The notes under the pieces were generated by a model. It saw only the letters and a program-made list of their open reading frames with translations, had not been told where the DNA came from and ran no database searches. Made by a program: the position numbers and the translations under genes. From Tachypleus tridentatus (taxonomy: Eukaryota; Arthropoda; Merostomata; Xiphosura; Limulidae), in assembly GCF_004210375.1 (NCBI RefSeq), contig NC_134834.1, forward strand, positions 159,421,290 to 159,485,289: a stretch of 64,000 bases of DNA, in the 5' to 3' direction. Below are positions 1 through 12,200 of this stretch, in pieces (positions within the stretch are counted from its first letter, which is position 1; every line of letters starts with the position of its first letter).

Positions 1-3000
1 ACCTTTGGAATAGGTTGCTTTCGAATGTTATGGAGACAGTAAATTAAAGTCTAAGAGAAAGTTTGATAAGTATATGAATGATGAGGGCTGGCTTTGAGAT
101 TTAAAAAAAATTTAGATATTAATAGTTTTATTTTAGAGAATTGATAGCTGAGATAAACCAATAGGTTCCATGTTGTCCCAAAACATTTAGTTTTCATATC
201 TCATTTGCATAATCATCAGAACTTTTCAAATAAATATCAGAAGTTTTAATCACATCAGTTTCCTTTTAATTTATTTCTGTAATCCTTGTGTTAAAATCAC
301 ACAATTTTTTTTTAATTTTATAGTTTTGTTTTTATAATCCTTTTGTCAACAATTACAACATTTACTATAATTTTTTCTTTAGTCAAAAGCAGTAAATCGT
401 GGAAGGAGTCCACTAGTTGTTTGTCCTTAGAGATTTGAGTATAATGTTTCAAAGAACATTTGAGCAGATAAAGTTTTAGATGTTTAAATGAAGTTTTCTC
501 ATGATAAGCTGAGAAGTTTCTAATTTTTACATATTAGTTAACTTTGTTAAATGTGTAACAATAAATAAAAACAATGATTTATAGTGCTTACTGCATATTC
601 AAGCTATTTTGCACTAAAGTAAGAGTAATACATTCATACATATGCATTTAGAAAACAAAAAGTATATCAATCACGAGAATAATGTCTCAAAAGTGTTATA
701 ATCTATTTGGTTTATGTGTATGCTATTAACTCTTGCAATGGGTTAAAGGTCAAAGGCTATGTTGCTGCTGTTGACTTCATTCAAAATTTGAAGTACGATG
801 AATTTTTATCAGTAAGTTTGGTAACAAATTGTAAATTATAATCCAAACTTTAGTATTATATATGAGCTAATTTCTTAGTTTTAAAGTAAATATTAAAAGA
901 TTAACCTAAATATTGACTTTTGTGAGTCATGTTATATGTTTAATGCATCCTTGGTTAAAATTAGATGTTTATAATGTAAAAATACCAAGTCTATAACTTT
1001 TTGTGAATTAGGAACTCAAATTAACAATACTGACAAGTCACAAGATTTTATTTCATATTCTGTCTTTTATATTTTGCTGAGATACAGCTTATGTACTAAA
1101 TCAAACACAATGGTCCTATTTGTCTGTCTCCATTTTTGGAAATGGTACCCTGTATACAATTACTTTAATATGTGAGTAACCAATCAACAGGTTAGAATGT
1201 CCCTCTTGTGGTTTTCTTCAGTCATTTTAATCTGTTAAAAGGCTACCACTTTCTTTTGAACCAACAGTTCAAGAAGGTAGGTTATGTCTTTAGTCTGTTC
1301 CAAGTTTCCTATTTTTTAGACCTAATTATAACTTAGAATTCCACTGTAATTTATCAAACTTATTAAATATGGTACCAATGTAGTAATTTGTGAATTTTTG
1401 GTTGTTCAACTGCATACATAAAAACTAAAATAATACTTTATTTCATATCCTCCATGTGCACAATTTTAAAAGGCTTAGGAGCCTATGTCCAACAGCAACA
1501 AAGTTCAAAGGTTGTGGCTAGAAGAAATAGTTTACTTCTTTATTTATTGTTGTATATTTTAAGAGAACTAAGTTAAACTTATTTCTAAATAGAAATAATC
1601 TATTTACTTGTGTAATATATAATAATTGAAATGTGATTGTCTTACAAAATACTAGTCCACCAAAATAAGCCAAAAAAGGTTCACTCTGTAAAGACTAAGG
1701 GTCAGTTTTGTGTTATTGAATATAGGAATTTGAGTGTTCATGCACTGCATTAATGCAAGTTATGTAATGCTAGCCAGGCACTAGTGGAAGATTAAGATTA
1801 ATATAATTACATGATTAAAAATACACACACACATAACATTATGAGACTTGTGCTACTTAAACTAAACATTTGTATTTTCATATTGTAATTTTTTGTCATT
1901 CTAGCATGAAAGAAAACATATTTTATAATAGTCTTAATTCTTTTATGATGATTATGGGGTTTGTAAAATTGACATCTCTCAAAGTTGGGGTAGAGTAAAT
2001 GGCGAAATATAAAGTCTTACTGAAAACAAACATTTGGAATGCACTTAGAAGATTTTATGGATAACAAAAACAGTATTTGAAAAACATTTTTGGGTCAAAG
2101 AATAGTTTTTTTAATCACAACATGAAATCACTTCTTGCTTGGACTAATAGTGAAAGTCTCTTCACATACAAATCTGTAGTAAAAAAAATTTTGTTAAAAA
2201 ATGTGTTTCTTTGTGTATGAAAAACTTGTAATCTTTACTAAAATTCTACCTACTGCCTCGAAAGTTATAATTTAAATACTTAACATATGCAGATGTGTGT
2301 ACAAACTCGTGTATGTTATTCCGAGTCTGTTGTTAAACAAAAATTCCTCTATAGTGTTGAGGGCACCAAAATATAATCACCAAATATGAAGCAATTCTGC
2401 TAACTGCCATTTTATGATGGGAAACTGAATAATAGCTTGTAAGGTGTACTTAGAGGGGAATTTTCTCTTTCTATTGGTTACAAACATGTTCATCTATGTA
2501 ACATTAATTATCAAACATACTTGAAAGTAAAAGAAAGATGGGTGGACTTTAGTTGGTTTGATGAACTTGATATTCCAGCAAAGCAAGAAAGGTACTTGTT
2601 CAGTTTTCAGATTCTTGTTTATAATTAGTGTATAGTTTGTGTTTGTAATTGGTTAGAAACTGCAGCAGTTTATTTTTGAAGTTTGAAACATTTGAAATAG
2701 AGAAGTCAGATCTTGCATGCATCACATGGCACAAAAATCATAATTGAAAGTTTTTATGTGTAATATATTTTTTTTCATTCGTATTCTAAGACAGCTGTCC
2801 CTTAAAGTTTTGCAGCCAATCATATTATGTGGTGGCTTTGTACATTTCTGGTGAATTAGCATTTGAAACAATCTCTGCTGGTATTTACCAATTAACAGAA
2901 ATGCTTTCTAGAGTGATAGAATGCTTCTTTAGTAAACAAGATTTACTTTAAAGTAGATCATATATGTACTAGAAACTTTTATACTGGAGTTGTTTTTGAT

Positions 3001-3179
3001 GTGGTATTATTATTTACTGATAACTTAGATTTAATATATTTAAGTCAGTAACTGTATCCCAAGAAAACGTACTGATTTAAGCTTATTGTCACACTAAAAC
3101 CTGATTGAGTTAATAGGTCATAGTTTAAAATAAAACCCTTTTTTCATTGATTTTGGCTGTTGATATTTTTGTGCTCTAG
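1..3179 (+). other. Intronic sequence of MYCBP2
   Basis: AT-rich, no exon that fits the reading frame of the downstream exons. It contains one copy of a 1.2-kb dispersed repeat (about 1070-2360). Nothing else recognised. Confidence 0.6.
1070..2360 (+). repeat. Dispersed repeat, copy 1
   Basis: Collinear, same-strand similarity with about 13775-15050: for example gctgagatac-gcttatgtac at 1077 and 13784, the stretch around tcattctagcatgaaa (1896) and tcattctagtatgaaa (14572), and cttaattcttttatgatg (1933 and 14609). Divergence and indels indicate an old duplication or an old non-coding mobile element. No ORF, no clear terminal repeats. Confidence 0.7.
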
Positions 3180-3287
3180 TTATGGTTAGCCCTAGCATCT
3201 CTGTGTGTCCTTGACCATGATCATGTAGAACGATTATCATCAGGTCAGTGGGTTGGAGCCTCAGATGGTCAGCCATCTCATCATAGG
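3180..3287 (+). CDS. MYCBP2: MYCBP2 exon A ([12 protein letters not shown] segment)
   Basis: Acceptor ctctag, donor gtatgt, 36 codons, phase 0 to 0. It encodes the conserved segment [20 protein letters not shown] that lies just before the B-box-like finger in MYCBP2 orthologs. It is the first exon of the gene that I can support in the window; sequence before it is intron. Confidence 0.9.
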
Positions 3288-6200
3288 GTATGTATGATCG
3301 AGTTTATTAGAATAAAAATTTGGTAAAACTTGAGAAATAACTTGTATTTAGATGAAATTTTAAAGATGGTGAAAACTTCAGGTTTCATGTTTGACAGCTG
3401 AAGTTTAAGCTTGTCTATCTCTACTTCTGAGGTTTTCTTCTTGAGTCTACAAATGAGGTTTGACTCATTTAGTTTATCATAAAATTTGAAGAATGTGTTT
3501 TTTTCTATCTAATCATAATAGAACTCTACTTCTGAATCATTCTGTTTCTGCAGGTAATAACATAAGGTTTGATTCATTTAATTAGTCAGTCTGATTTTCT
3601 TTTTTCAACAGATAGTAATGTGAGGTTTGACAAGATTGGTCATAAAGTTTAAGGAATGGTCCCAACCACTTCATAAGTAACAGGGACTCTTAGTTTGTCT
3701 CAGTGTTAGTACAGTATTTAAACTGAAAACTTTCATTCACTGACTTTCCTGTTTTATGTTGCTACATAAATATGGGTATCTATGATGATGCTTTTGATAT
3801 TATAAAGTCATATTCAATTAACCACAGCATGTGTGTGTGTCATGTATTATATCTGTAAGTGAAATTAAATACTGACAAAGATTTAAAAAAAAAAACATTT
3901 TATATCTATAAATCAAATGCTTTTGACTGAGTGGATCTGATTCAATATATTTATCTGACTGTTGTGTTGTGTGCCAGTATATTAGACATTTAAACCTGAA
4001 TTTTTGTGTTAAATCTAATAATTAGTGATGGTTTAGAAGCAGTTCTGAGACCAGTAGCTTCAAACCAGAGAAAGCCATAGTTTTAAAAGGTTGATTAAGA
4101 AGTTAGAGAAAGTTGGAAAATTATCCTTATATAAAACAAGTCTGGAAAAAATGTTTATCTCCCTTTGTTTTTATTATTTCAGAACCAGTAAGTGCACACA
4201 AACCATACTTCCTAAGTGTACCAGTTATATATTTTAACATTATTTTAATCAGTCACTCTGTTAATCTATATGGTGTTATCTAATTCATTAAATTTGATAA
4301 CGTGCGAGATAAATATTGTATTTTGTATGAATATGGACGTTTTATTTTTTACCGTCAAATTGAGATGACTTTGTTTAAAGATTTGTTTTTTCTGTAGAAC
4401 CAATTTCAATTAAATAAGGTCCAAAATCTTTATTACACTTTTTACCTTATAAACTAAAGTAATATTTATTGGGAAGAATTACTAGGAAAAGTTGAAATAA
4501 CATTGTATTGCAAGCCTGGAGAATCTGGGAAATTTTTTGAAAGAACGTTGCCGCTCTGATCTACTAGAATAGCTATGGGATGTGACCCTATGGTGGGGCT
4601 CAAGCAGAAATTGTGAATTGGCAACAGATTTCTGTGAAAATAGTTTCTGTAAATAGTGACATATTCAAAGTTGCTTTGTTTTCTCAACCTCTTCACTGTG
4701 TGATTATGCTGTGGGGAAGATATTACCTTTTATTTTGTCTTTATAAATTTTAAGTTTTTGTGTAGTGCTACATGAGGGCACTAGTGTTCACAACTACCCC
4801 TAATTTTGAAGTGATGAAGTACAGAGAAGGTAGCTAGTCAACACAAATGGACAACTTCAAACATCCTCTTATAGTGCACCCCTGACACCAAAATATAGTG
4901 TGTTTTTGTTGCTATGATATTTGAACTGTGAATCCTAAAATTAAATGTTTGGGCATAATAATCGTCAGGATGATTTTGGTCTTTCTCTTTAGTATCTTAC
5001 ATGTTTTACAATCAAGTATTTTAAAGTTATGGAATAATTTAAAAATTAACTGTATTGAATTGTTCTTACGCTAGCATTCTTTTCAGAATGGTGGTTACTT
5101 TCTGATTTTTATTTATTTGTGATCATTTCTCTTTCACAAAAAGAAAGGTTTGTAAGTGAAAAGGTTTGAGAATCCATTGTCTTTTAGGATTAAAATTTAA
5201 GAGTCATTTTCAGTGAATTTAATGAAAAACTACAGAAAGTGAGAAATACTGAAAAATAATATCATTTGCATTTTGATTTTTCATGTTCTTAGTTTCAAAG
5301 CCAGCACTGAAAAGCATTTGTGTCATAGGGATATAACAGTTATTGACATACCATAATAACTCAATATGAACATTAGAAAAATAAGAAGTTTACATTCAGT
5401 TTAAAAATACTAAAATAGTGTTCTAAATTTTATGCTAAGGTGAATACATGTAACTTTAAAGCTGATTTGAATAAAAGAGAAAATAAAAAGTTGCACATTT
5501 AAGTTTTTGTTTATCTTCAGCCTACTTGTGACAACCATGATGATGGAGAAACTTTGGCCATCATCTTGTGCAATACCTGTGGCAACTTGTGTGCTGACTG
5601 TGATAGGTTTTTACACTTGCATAGAAAGACCCGTTCCCACCAAAGACAGGTGAGTTTTGTTTTTTTTTGTTTAGCCTCGTGCAGGTAAGGTTTAATACTT
5701 GTGGTAACTTGTGTGTTGACTGTGATAGTAATTTTTTTCAAGTGCACAGAGAGATGCATTCAATGAAAGGATGGCAAGTTTTATTATTTAAACTCATACA
5801 GATACCTGTAGTATCTTGTGTGCAGACAGTGATAAGTACTATTATTTAAACTCATACAGATACCTGTAGTATCTTGTGTGCTGACAGTGATAAGTTTTAT
5901 TATTTAAACTCATACAGATACCTGTAGTATCTTGTGTGCTGACAGTGATAAGTTTTATTATTTAAACTCGTACAGATACCTGTAGTATCTTGTGTGCCAA
6001 CAGTGATAAGTTTTATTATTTAAACTCATACAGATACCTGTAGTATCTTGTGTGCTGACAGTGATAAGATTTATTATTTAAACTCATACAGATACCTGTA
6101 GTATCTTGTGTGCCGACAGTGATAAGTTTTATTATTTAAACTCATACAGATACCTGTAGTATCTTGTGTGCTGACAGTGATAAGATTTATTATTTAAACT

Positions 6201-9200
6201 CATACAGATACCTGTAGTATCTTGTGTGCCAACAGTGATAAGTATTATTATTTAAACTCATACAGATACCTGTAGTATCTTGTGTGCCGACAGTGATAAG
6301 TTTTATTATTTAAACTCATACAGATACCTGTAGTATCTTGTGTGCCGACAGTGATAAGTATTATTATTTAAACTCATACAGATACCTGTAGTATCTTGTG
6401 TGCCGACAGTGATAAGTTTTATTATTTAAACTCATACAGATACCTGTAGTATCTTGTGTGCTGACAGTGATAAGTATTATTATTTAAACTCATACAGATA
6501 CCTGTAGTATCTTGTGTGCCAACAGTGATAAGTTTTATTTTTTTTGGCTGCACCTAAAATTCCATTAAGACCAAAGACAGGTAAGATTTGATGCTGAACG
6601 AGTTTGTACAGCCACATTATAAACGTGGAAACTGTTTGCTGTTTATATGTGCAATATAAATTATGTTAAAAGAATTTACCAGATCATGAGTGAAGATTAC
6701 ACAAAATAGTTTGAATGGTTATTAAAAATGTTGCATATTTGTTTGTTAAAGGTTTCAGGGTTGTTTTTGAAAGTATTAAATTTTGCTGTAGTTAGTATTT
6801 ATCTTGTTTCTCAGGTATTTAAGGAAGAAGAAGAGGCCATCAAAGTTGACTTGCATGAAGGCTGTGGGAGGACAAAACTTTTCTGGGTTATGGCTTTAGC
6901 AGACTCTAGAACCCTGAAGGCTATGGTAGAGTTCAGAGAGGGAACAAGAGGTATACAATAGTTAAATAATCAAATATGCTTTCATGCAGGTGTCTCAGCA
7001 GCTGATCCATGGACTAACACTAATCTACAGACATGTTTTTACTAGTTTGCAGAAATATCCAGTGAAAGAAAATTTAAGAAAAACTATGAAAGGTTCAATT
7101 TTCTTAAATTTTTTTATACACAAGTTGAGAATAGGTGATATGTATTGTTTCCTTTTAAGTTCATCTAAATTAACATTAAAACTTTCATTTCAAAGCTTCT
7201 TGAAGAAGCTAAATTCTGAAACTGTCTGTGTACTCTTAATTGTCCATAGGGTTTTACTAAGATTTTATTCATCTATGGAATGAAAAAAAGTGGTCAAAGG
7301 CTCCTTTGTAGATGCTTGGAAAATAGTTATTACAATTAAAAAAATACACATGTTGTAATGTTACTAATTACTGGCTTTAGTGTGTGTAGCTGTAGCTTTG
7401 TGTTTACTTTCAGCTTTTTTTTTCTTTTCATTGTGTTTTTTTTCCAGTTGTATTAACATTATGTTAAATGCTAGTATGGGAAAGTCTCCTGAATAAAGTA
7501 CAGTTAACTGATAATTTGACTCTCGCTAAAAACACTTGGAAGATATTATTAAACTTCCTCTTTAGTCTTTTTTTATCTAATTAATTTGTAAAGGTTCATT
7601 AATTTTGCTGTCCTAAATTATCTGTATATTTCAATTTGTAGAGAACATTGATAAAAGCTTAAAAGTTTAGTGTCTTAGAATATTAATTCAAGTTATATTT
7701 TGGTTCTTAACTGTCTTTTGATTCCCCTCAGGACTAATTATATATTTTTCAACATATTATGTAATACTGATAGAATCATTTATATAAGATAATCTGCAAT
7801 TTATGATGAAAAGTATCGTAAAAATAGTTGTTTAGTACGTCTCCAATAAACAACAAGCACTTTTTTATTTTTTATCATGGGTAAAAATAGCAGCTTTAAT
7901 TTAATTATTTTTAACAAAAAGAAAATCAGACATAATTTAAGACTGCATCTCTTTTATTGGAATTAGTTAATTGTGACTATTCTAGTTTATCCACTTGGTG
8001 TTATTGTAGACAAAAACAAATATAAAGATGTTTACAGTGATAGAGGTAACTTTACTTTCATTTAATAATATAAAAATTGAATGGTAAAGATTAAGGGGTA
8101 ATCACCACTCATTATCAAGATTGGGCTAGAGGTCTTATGAACTAGGATTTATTGATATCAAAGTAGGATGCTATATAATATATATATCCTAATAATATAT
8201 CCTTTTTACTTACTTTATCGAAGTATTTATATAAGAGACCATCAAAATTGACTTGCATGTAAAGTCAAAGAATTAACTCACTTTTGGTTTTCCTTACAGA
8301 ACTTGTCTATTCACTCCACTGCATGTGTAGTCTGATTTTAGTAAAGTGGATGTACTGTTTTTTCCACATTAGATAAGACAACAACTTCTTCAGGAACTTG
8401 TAGATTTTGTGGAGCTACAGGTCAAACCGGATTACTTGCCATTGGTAACGTTTGCAGTGAACCAGAATGTCAAGTAAGTTGGTAAATATTTAGTGCTTAA
8501 GGTGGCTATTTTACTTTTATAGTAATTTTATTTAACAGTTACTATGTGAGATTTTGTTGCTAAAATACATAAGAATTAAATCTAGAAGCTAATGTACAAC
8601 ATCCACCTGTAAGTATGAGAACTCCCAAGTGTTACCATTTAAGAAGATTACAACAACAGTTAAAATGCTGATTTCTGTTTAATAGAAATTTGTTAGAAAA
8701 ATTGGTGAGGATGAGGAAGGTTTATAGAAATGACCTGAAATGCACACAGCAGAATCAGTTTAAGAACAAGTTGCTTTCACTTAATAGAATTTTGTGAAAC
8801 TATAGAAACATACTTTTGTAGGAAAAAATATATTTCTAAAACGTTTGTTTTTACATACAAACTACTTTGAATATCACACAAATAGCAGTTTTCAGTCATT
8901 TTTAATTAACTCTAATATGTCCTGTGATCATTAGTATTTTGGTTGCCAGAATATTCATTTCTCTTTTTTTTCTAAAGTATTTTTGCTTCTTAAACATGCT
9001 GATTAATAGAATCTGCTGTAAAGTTAATAATTCTAATTGAACAAAACATAAGATTTTAATTTAAGATAAATATTTTTTTATGATTTATATAGTTTATACA
9101 CAAAATCAGATATTCTGATAGTTTGTATGTTTTTTTAATTCTACATTTTATGATACTACAATTTATGTACATTCTTGTAGGTTTACAACAGAACTACTCG

Positions 9201-12200
9201 TGTAGAGAAATATATCATTTCTACATGAAAACAGATTTTTTTGAAGCATGTGCTGACAGTTTTGCTGTTGCACTGTGTATTGGCTAGCAATATTTTAATT
9301 TTGTATTTTGCTTTCTACTTTCTTAACATACAGAACTTTTTTATATGTATGCAAATCACTATGAATTGAAGTCGTTTCATTCGCATTTCAAACTTGTAGT
9401 ATGCTAATATTAGTAATTTAACATTTTTAATTATTTAGGTATTCTTTCCTTGTCTATTCTGACAGCTTTTAGCACCTTTACATTTAATATTTCCAAATTA
9501 ATGCACTTAGACTAGCACATTGTTTTGAGTGATTCTGTTGAGTTCCTCTACATTTAAAGTTAAAGTTTTAAAGACTAATTTGTCTAAAATGTGGGTTATA
9601 TTTCTCACTGTAGTAGCTTTCTGTTTGGAAAATCTTGGTTATTACATTAATTTACAAAATGTTCAATAATTACGTTTCATTACCCTTAATATTACTATCA
9701 CTGATATATGAAATATTTATACAGTGTCTTAATGCATTGAACTTCTCTATCAACTGTCTTTAGTTAATTTGATTTATTTCTTTGAGCAAGTTGAATGGCT
9801 GTTTTAAGGTGGATTTGATCTTTCTTGGTTTATTCAGATATTTGAAATCATTTTTCTACTTACCTCTCTTATCCTTGATCATTCTACTTTAAAACTAGCC
9901 AGTCTTGTTGTATGCATTGAAATAATATTTTTGTGTAGATGTAAGTTCCTTAGTCATGTAAGGTTTGTTTAAGTACCTGATGTAATAATGTTCTATTATC
10001 ACTCCTTAGATGTCTGTGTACATTTGGTTTTTAAATCATTCCTGCCCAGATTATTTTGTATAGTTTTTTTCTGGACTTTATCAGTATCCACAAATTACTG
10101 TTGACCTCTTCATTGTTAGTGGATATTATAATACAATTTAGTAGTTTGGGCATTCTTGTCAGCATTTTGTAAATGAGATTCTTGCATAAGTGAAAAAGTT
10201 CTTTTTGAAATCCCATTTGATATAATATAGGGGCTATGCATGTGATTACATGCACTGTACTGGTTTTGTTTATTCTGCCATACTGGACATTAGAACAAAT
10301 AGTTGAAATAGTTGTGAAACTAGCAGTTATTTACATGCCTAGAACTGAGTCGTGTAGTAATACCAGCTGATTACATTTCTGTTGGTTGTACAAACAACCT
10401 GAATAGAATTCTGAAACTGTCATTCTACAGATTCCAAGTGATTCAATTATGAAGGAATAGGTGGGTCACTTTGGTGAAATGAGCATATCCAAACAGTCAT
10501 TGGCCCATAATGGTATGTCTGCAGACTTTCACCACTAGAAACTGAGTTTTGATACCTGTGGTGGACAAAGCACAGATCGCCCATTGTGTAGCTTTGTGCT
10601 TAACTTTAAACAAACTAAGCAGTTGTGACAAGGAATGGAAACAACAGCTTACTGTAGAATTTGAAGGTCACATTTCATCTCAAGTTAATGTTTTCATTTA
10701 TAGTTTTTATACATGACAACTACACAATGTAGTCACATTACTTTTTACAAAATTTAGATAAGCTGAATTTATAGACGATGCTATAGATCTATTTAATTGT
10801 CAGTAAACATACACTTTGTTTTAGGAGTAGGTCTAAATGTACAGACTACTGAGATCTGCTGCGTGCAGATCTCTGCGAGCACATGTCGGACCAACTGCTT
10901 TTCCTTTATAGATATTGACTTGTTTATGCTGACTTATTTTCATTTTAGGTAAAAAAAGAGAAAGTGGCATTCCACTTCAGTCACACTTTGTGCTATTTAA
11001 TCATGCATGCATGCACATGCGCATACTAGCACACACAAAAATTACATTACCTCAAATACTTAAGTAAATTTAGGAACCTGTAGTTGATGCTCTAAAGTGT
11101 TTGTTTCATGGAAAATGTGAATATTTGAACAGAATTATACATTAAAAGCTTTACTAGTAAAGGGCCTATAAAACACAAAGGTAAACCTAATGTTAATTTT
11201 AGAATTCACGTATTATGTCATTAAATAATCAGATTTATATTCTAAGCCTAATGTTGAGAAATTTACCTTTTAATTTAAAACAGAATCAATCACAACACAA
11301 ATTTCTGACATTTTACCTTGTAACGATGTTCAGATTGTTGATCTAAATCCTCTGTCAGAGTTCTAAACATAGTTTTCTGTACAGAATGTATCATTACAAC
11401 TTGAAAAGACATCATCTCTCTGCCCAAAACAGCAGATGATGAAACTAATTTTGCTTTTATCTTGGTCTTTCAGTAGTAGTCAAAGAAATCATAAATTATA
11501 TAGACTGTATACAATGGGAATAGTCAAGGAAACCATAAATAATTTAGTCTTACTCCACTGGTAATTGTTAAGGAAGCCATGGATATTTTATGCTGTATCA
11601 TTCTTGATAATATTTTAATACCAACATTGTTGGAACTGTGTAGAAGAGAGTATGACCTTTTACGACACGTCAACATACCTTGTTCTTCCATGCACAGTTT
11701 GGAGGTAACATGGCCTAGTATTTTGAGGTTTCTATTCATAACTGAGAATTGAAACTGTATTGTCAACTCTGATCAGTATCTTCTGACCTATTCATCTGAG
11801 TCAGTTTTGTGCTATTCATATTGTTGTGACTGTAACTTGCTGTTATTGTTAACTTTGATTAGTAGTATGTGTTAACCTATATCTTGGGCAGCATTATACT
11901 GTTTACATAATTATGTGGCTGTGATTGGCTGTACTGTAAGTTATAATTCCCAGTAGTGTAAACTATAAGAATCAGTCTATTACATTTCCAAAACCAGCTG
12001 TATACATTTTGATCTGGAGTGCCCTCTCCTTTCTGCTCCTAAATTTTAAGTTCTACTTTATTTTACAAGTGATGTTTTTAATTAAACATTAAATCTTTGG
12101 TGGTATAACTCTTATTACTTTATGAGTTATGAGGAGATACCTCTTTTACTTGAGTACTTTCTTCAAATCACACTGTGTAGTGTCTGCTTTATTTTTTGAA

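Noticed and set aside
2443-2630. Open frame with protein-like text (KERWVDFSWFDELDIPAKQE) and a gtactt donor before MYCBP2 exon A
   Set aside because: Spliced at that donor it ends in phase 2, which would throw the firmly identified exon at 3180 out of frame; the acceptor side has no pyrimidine tract.
5775-6545. CRISPR-like or coding repeat array
   Set aside because: Units are contiguous with no unique spacers, and 58 is not a multiple of three, so neither reading holds.
10851-10873. Perfect 9-bp palindrome gagatctgc/gcagatctc
   Set aside because: A short intronic inverted repeat of this size is expected by chance in 64 kb and nothing else supports a function.
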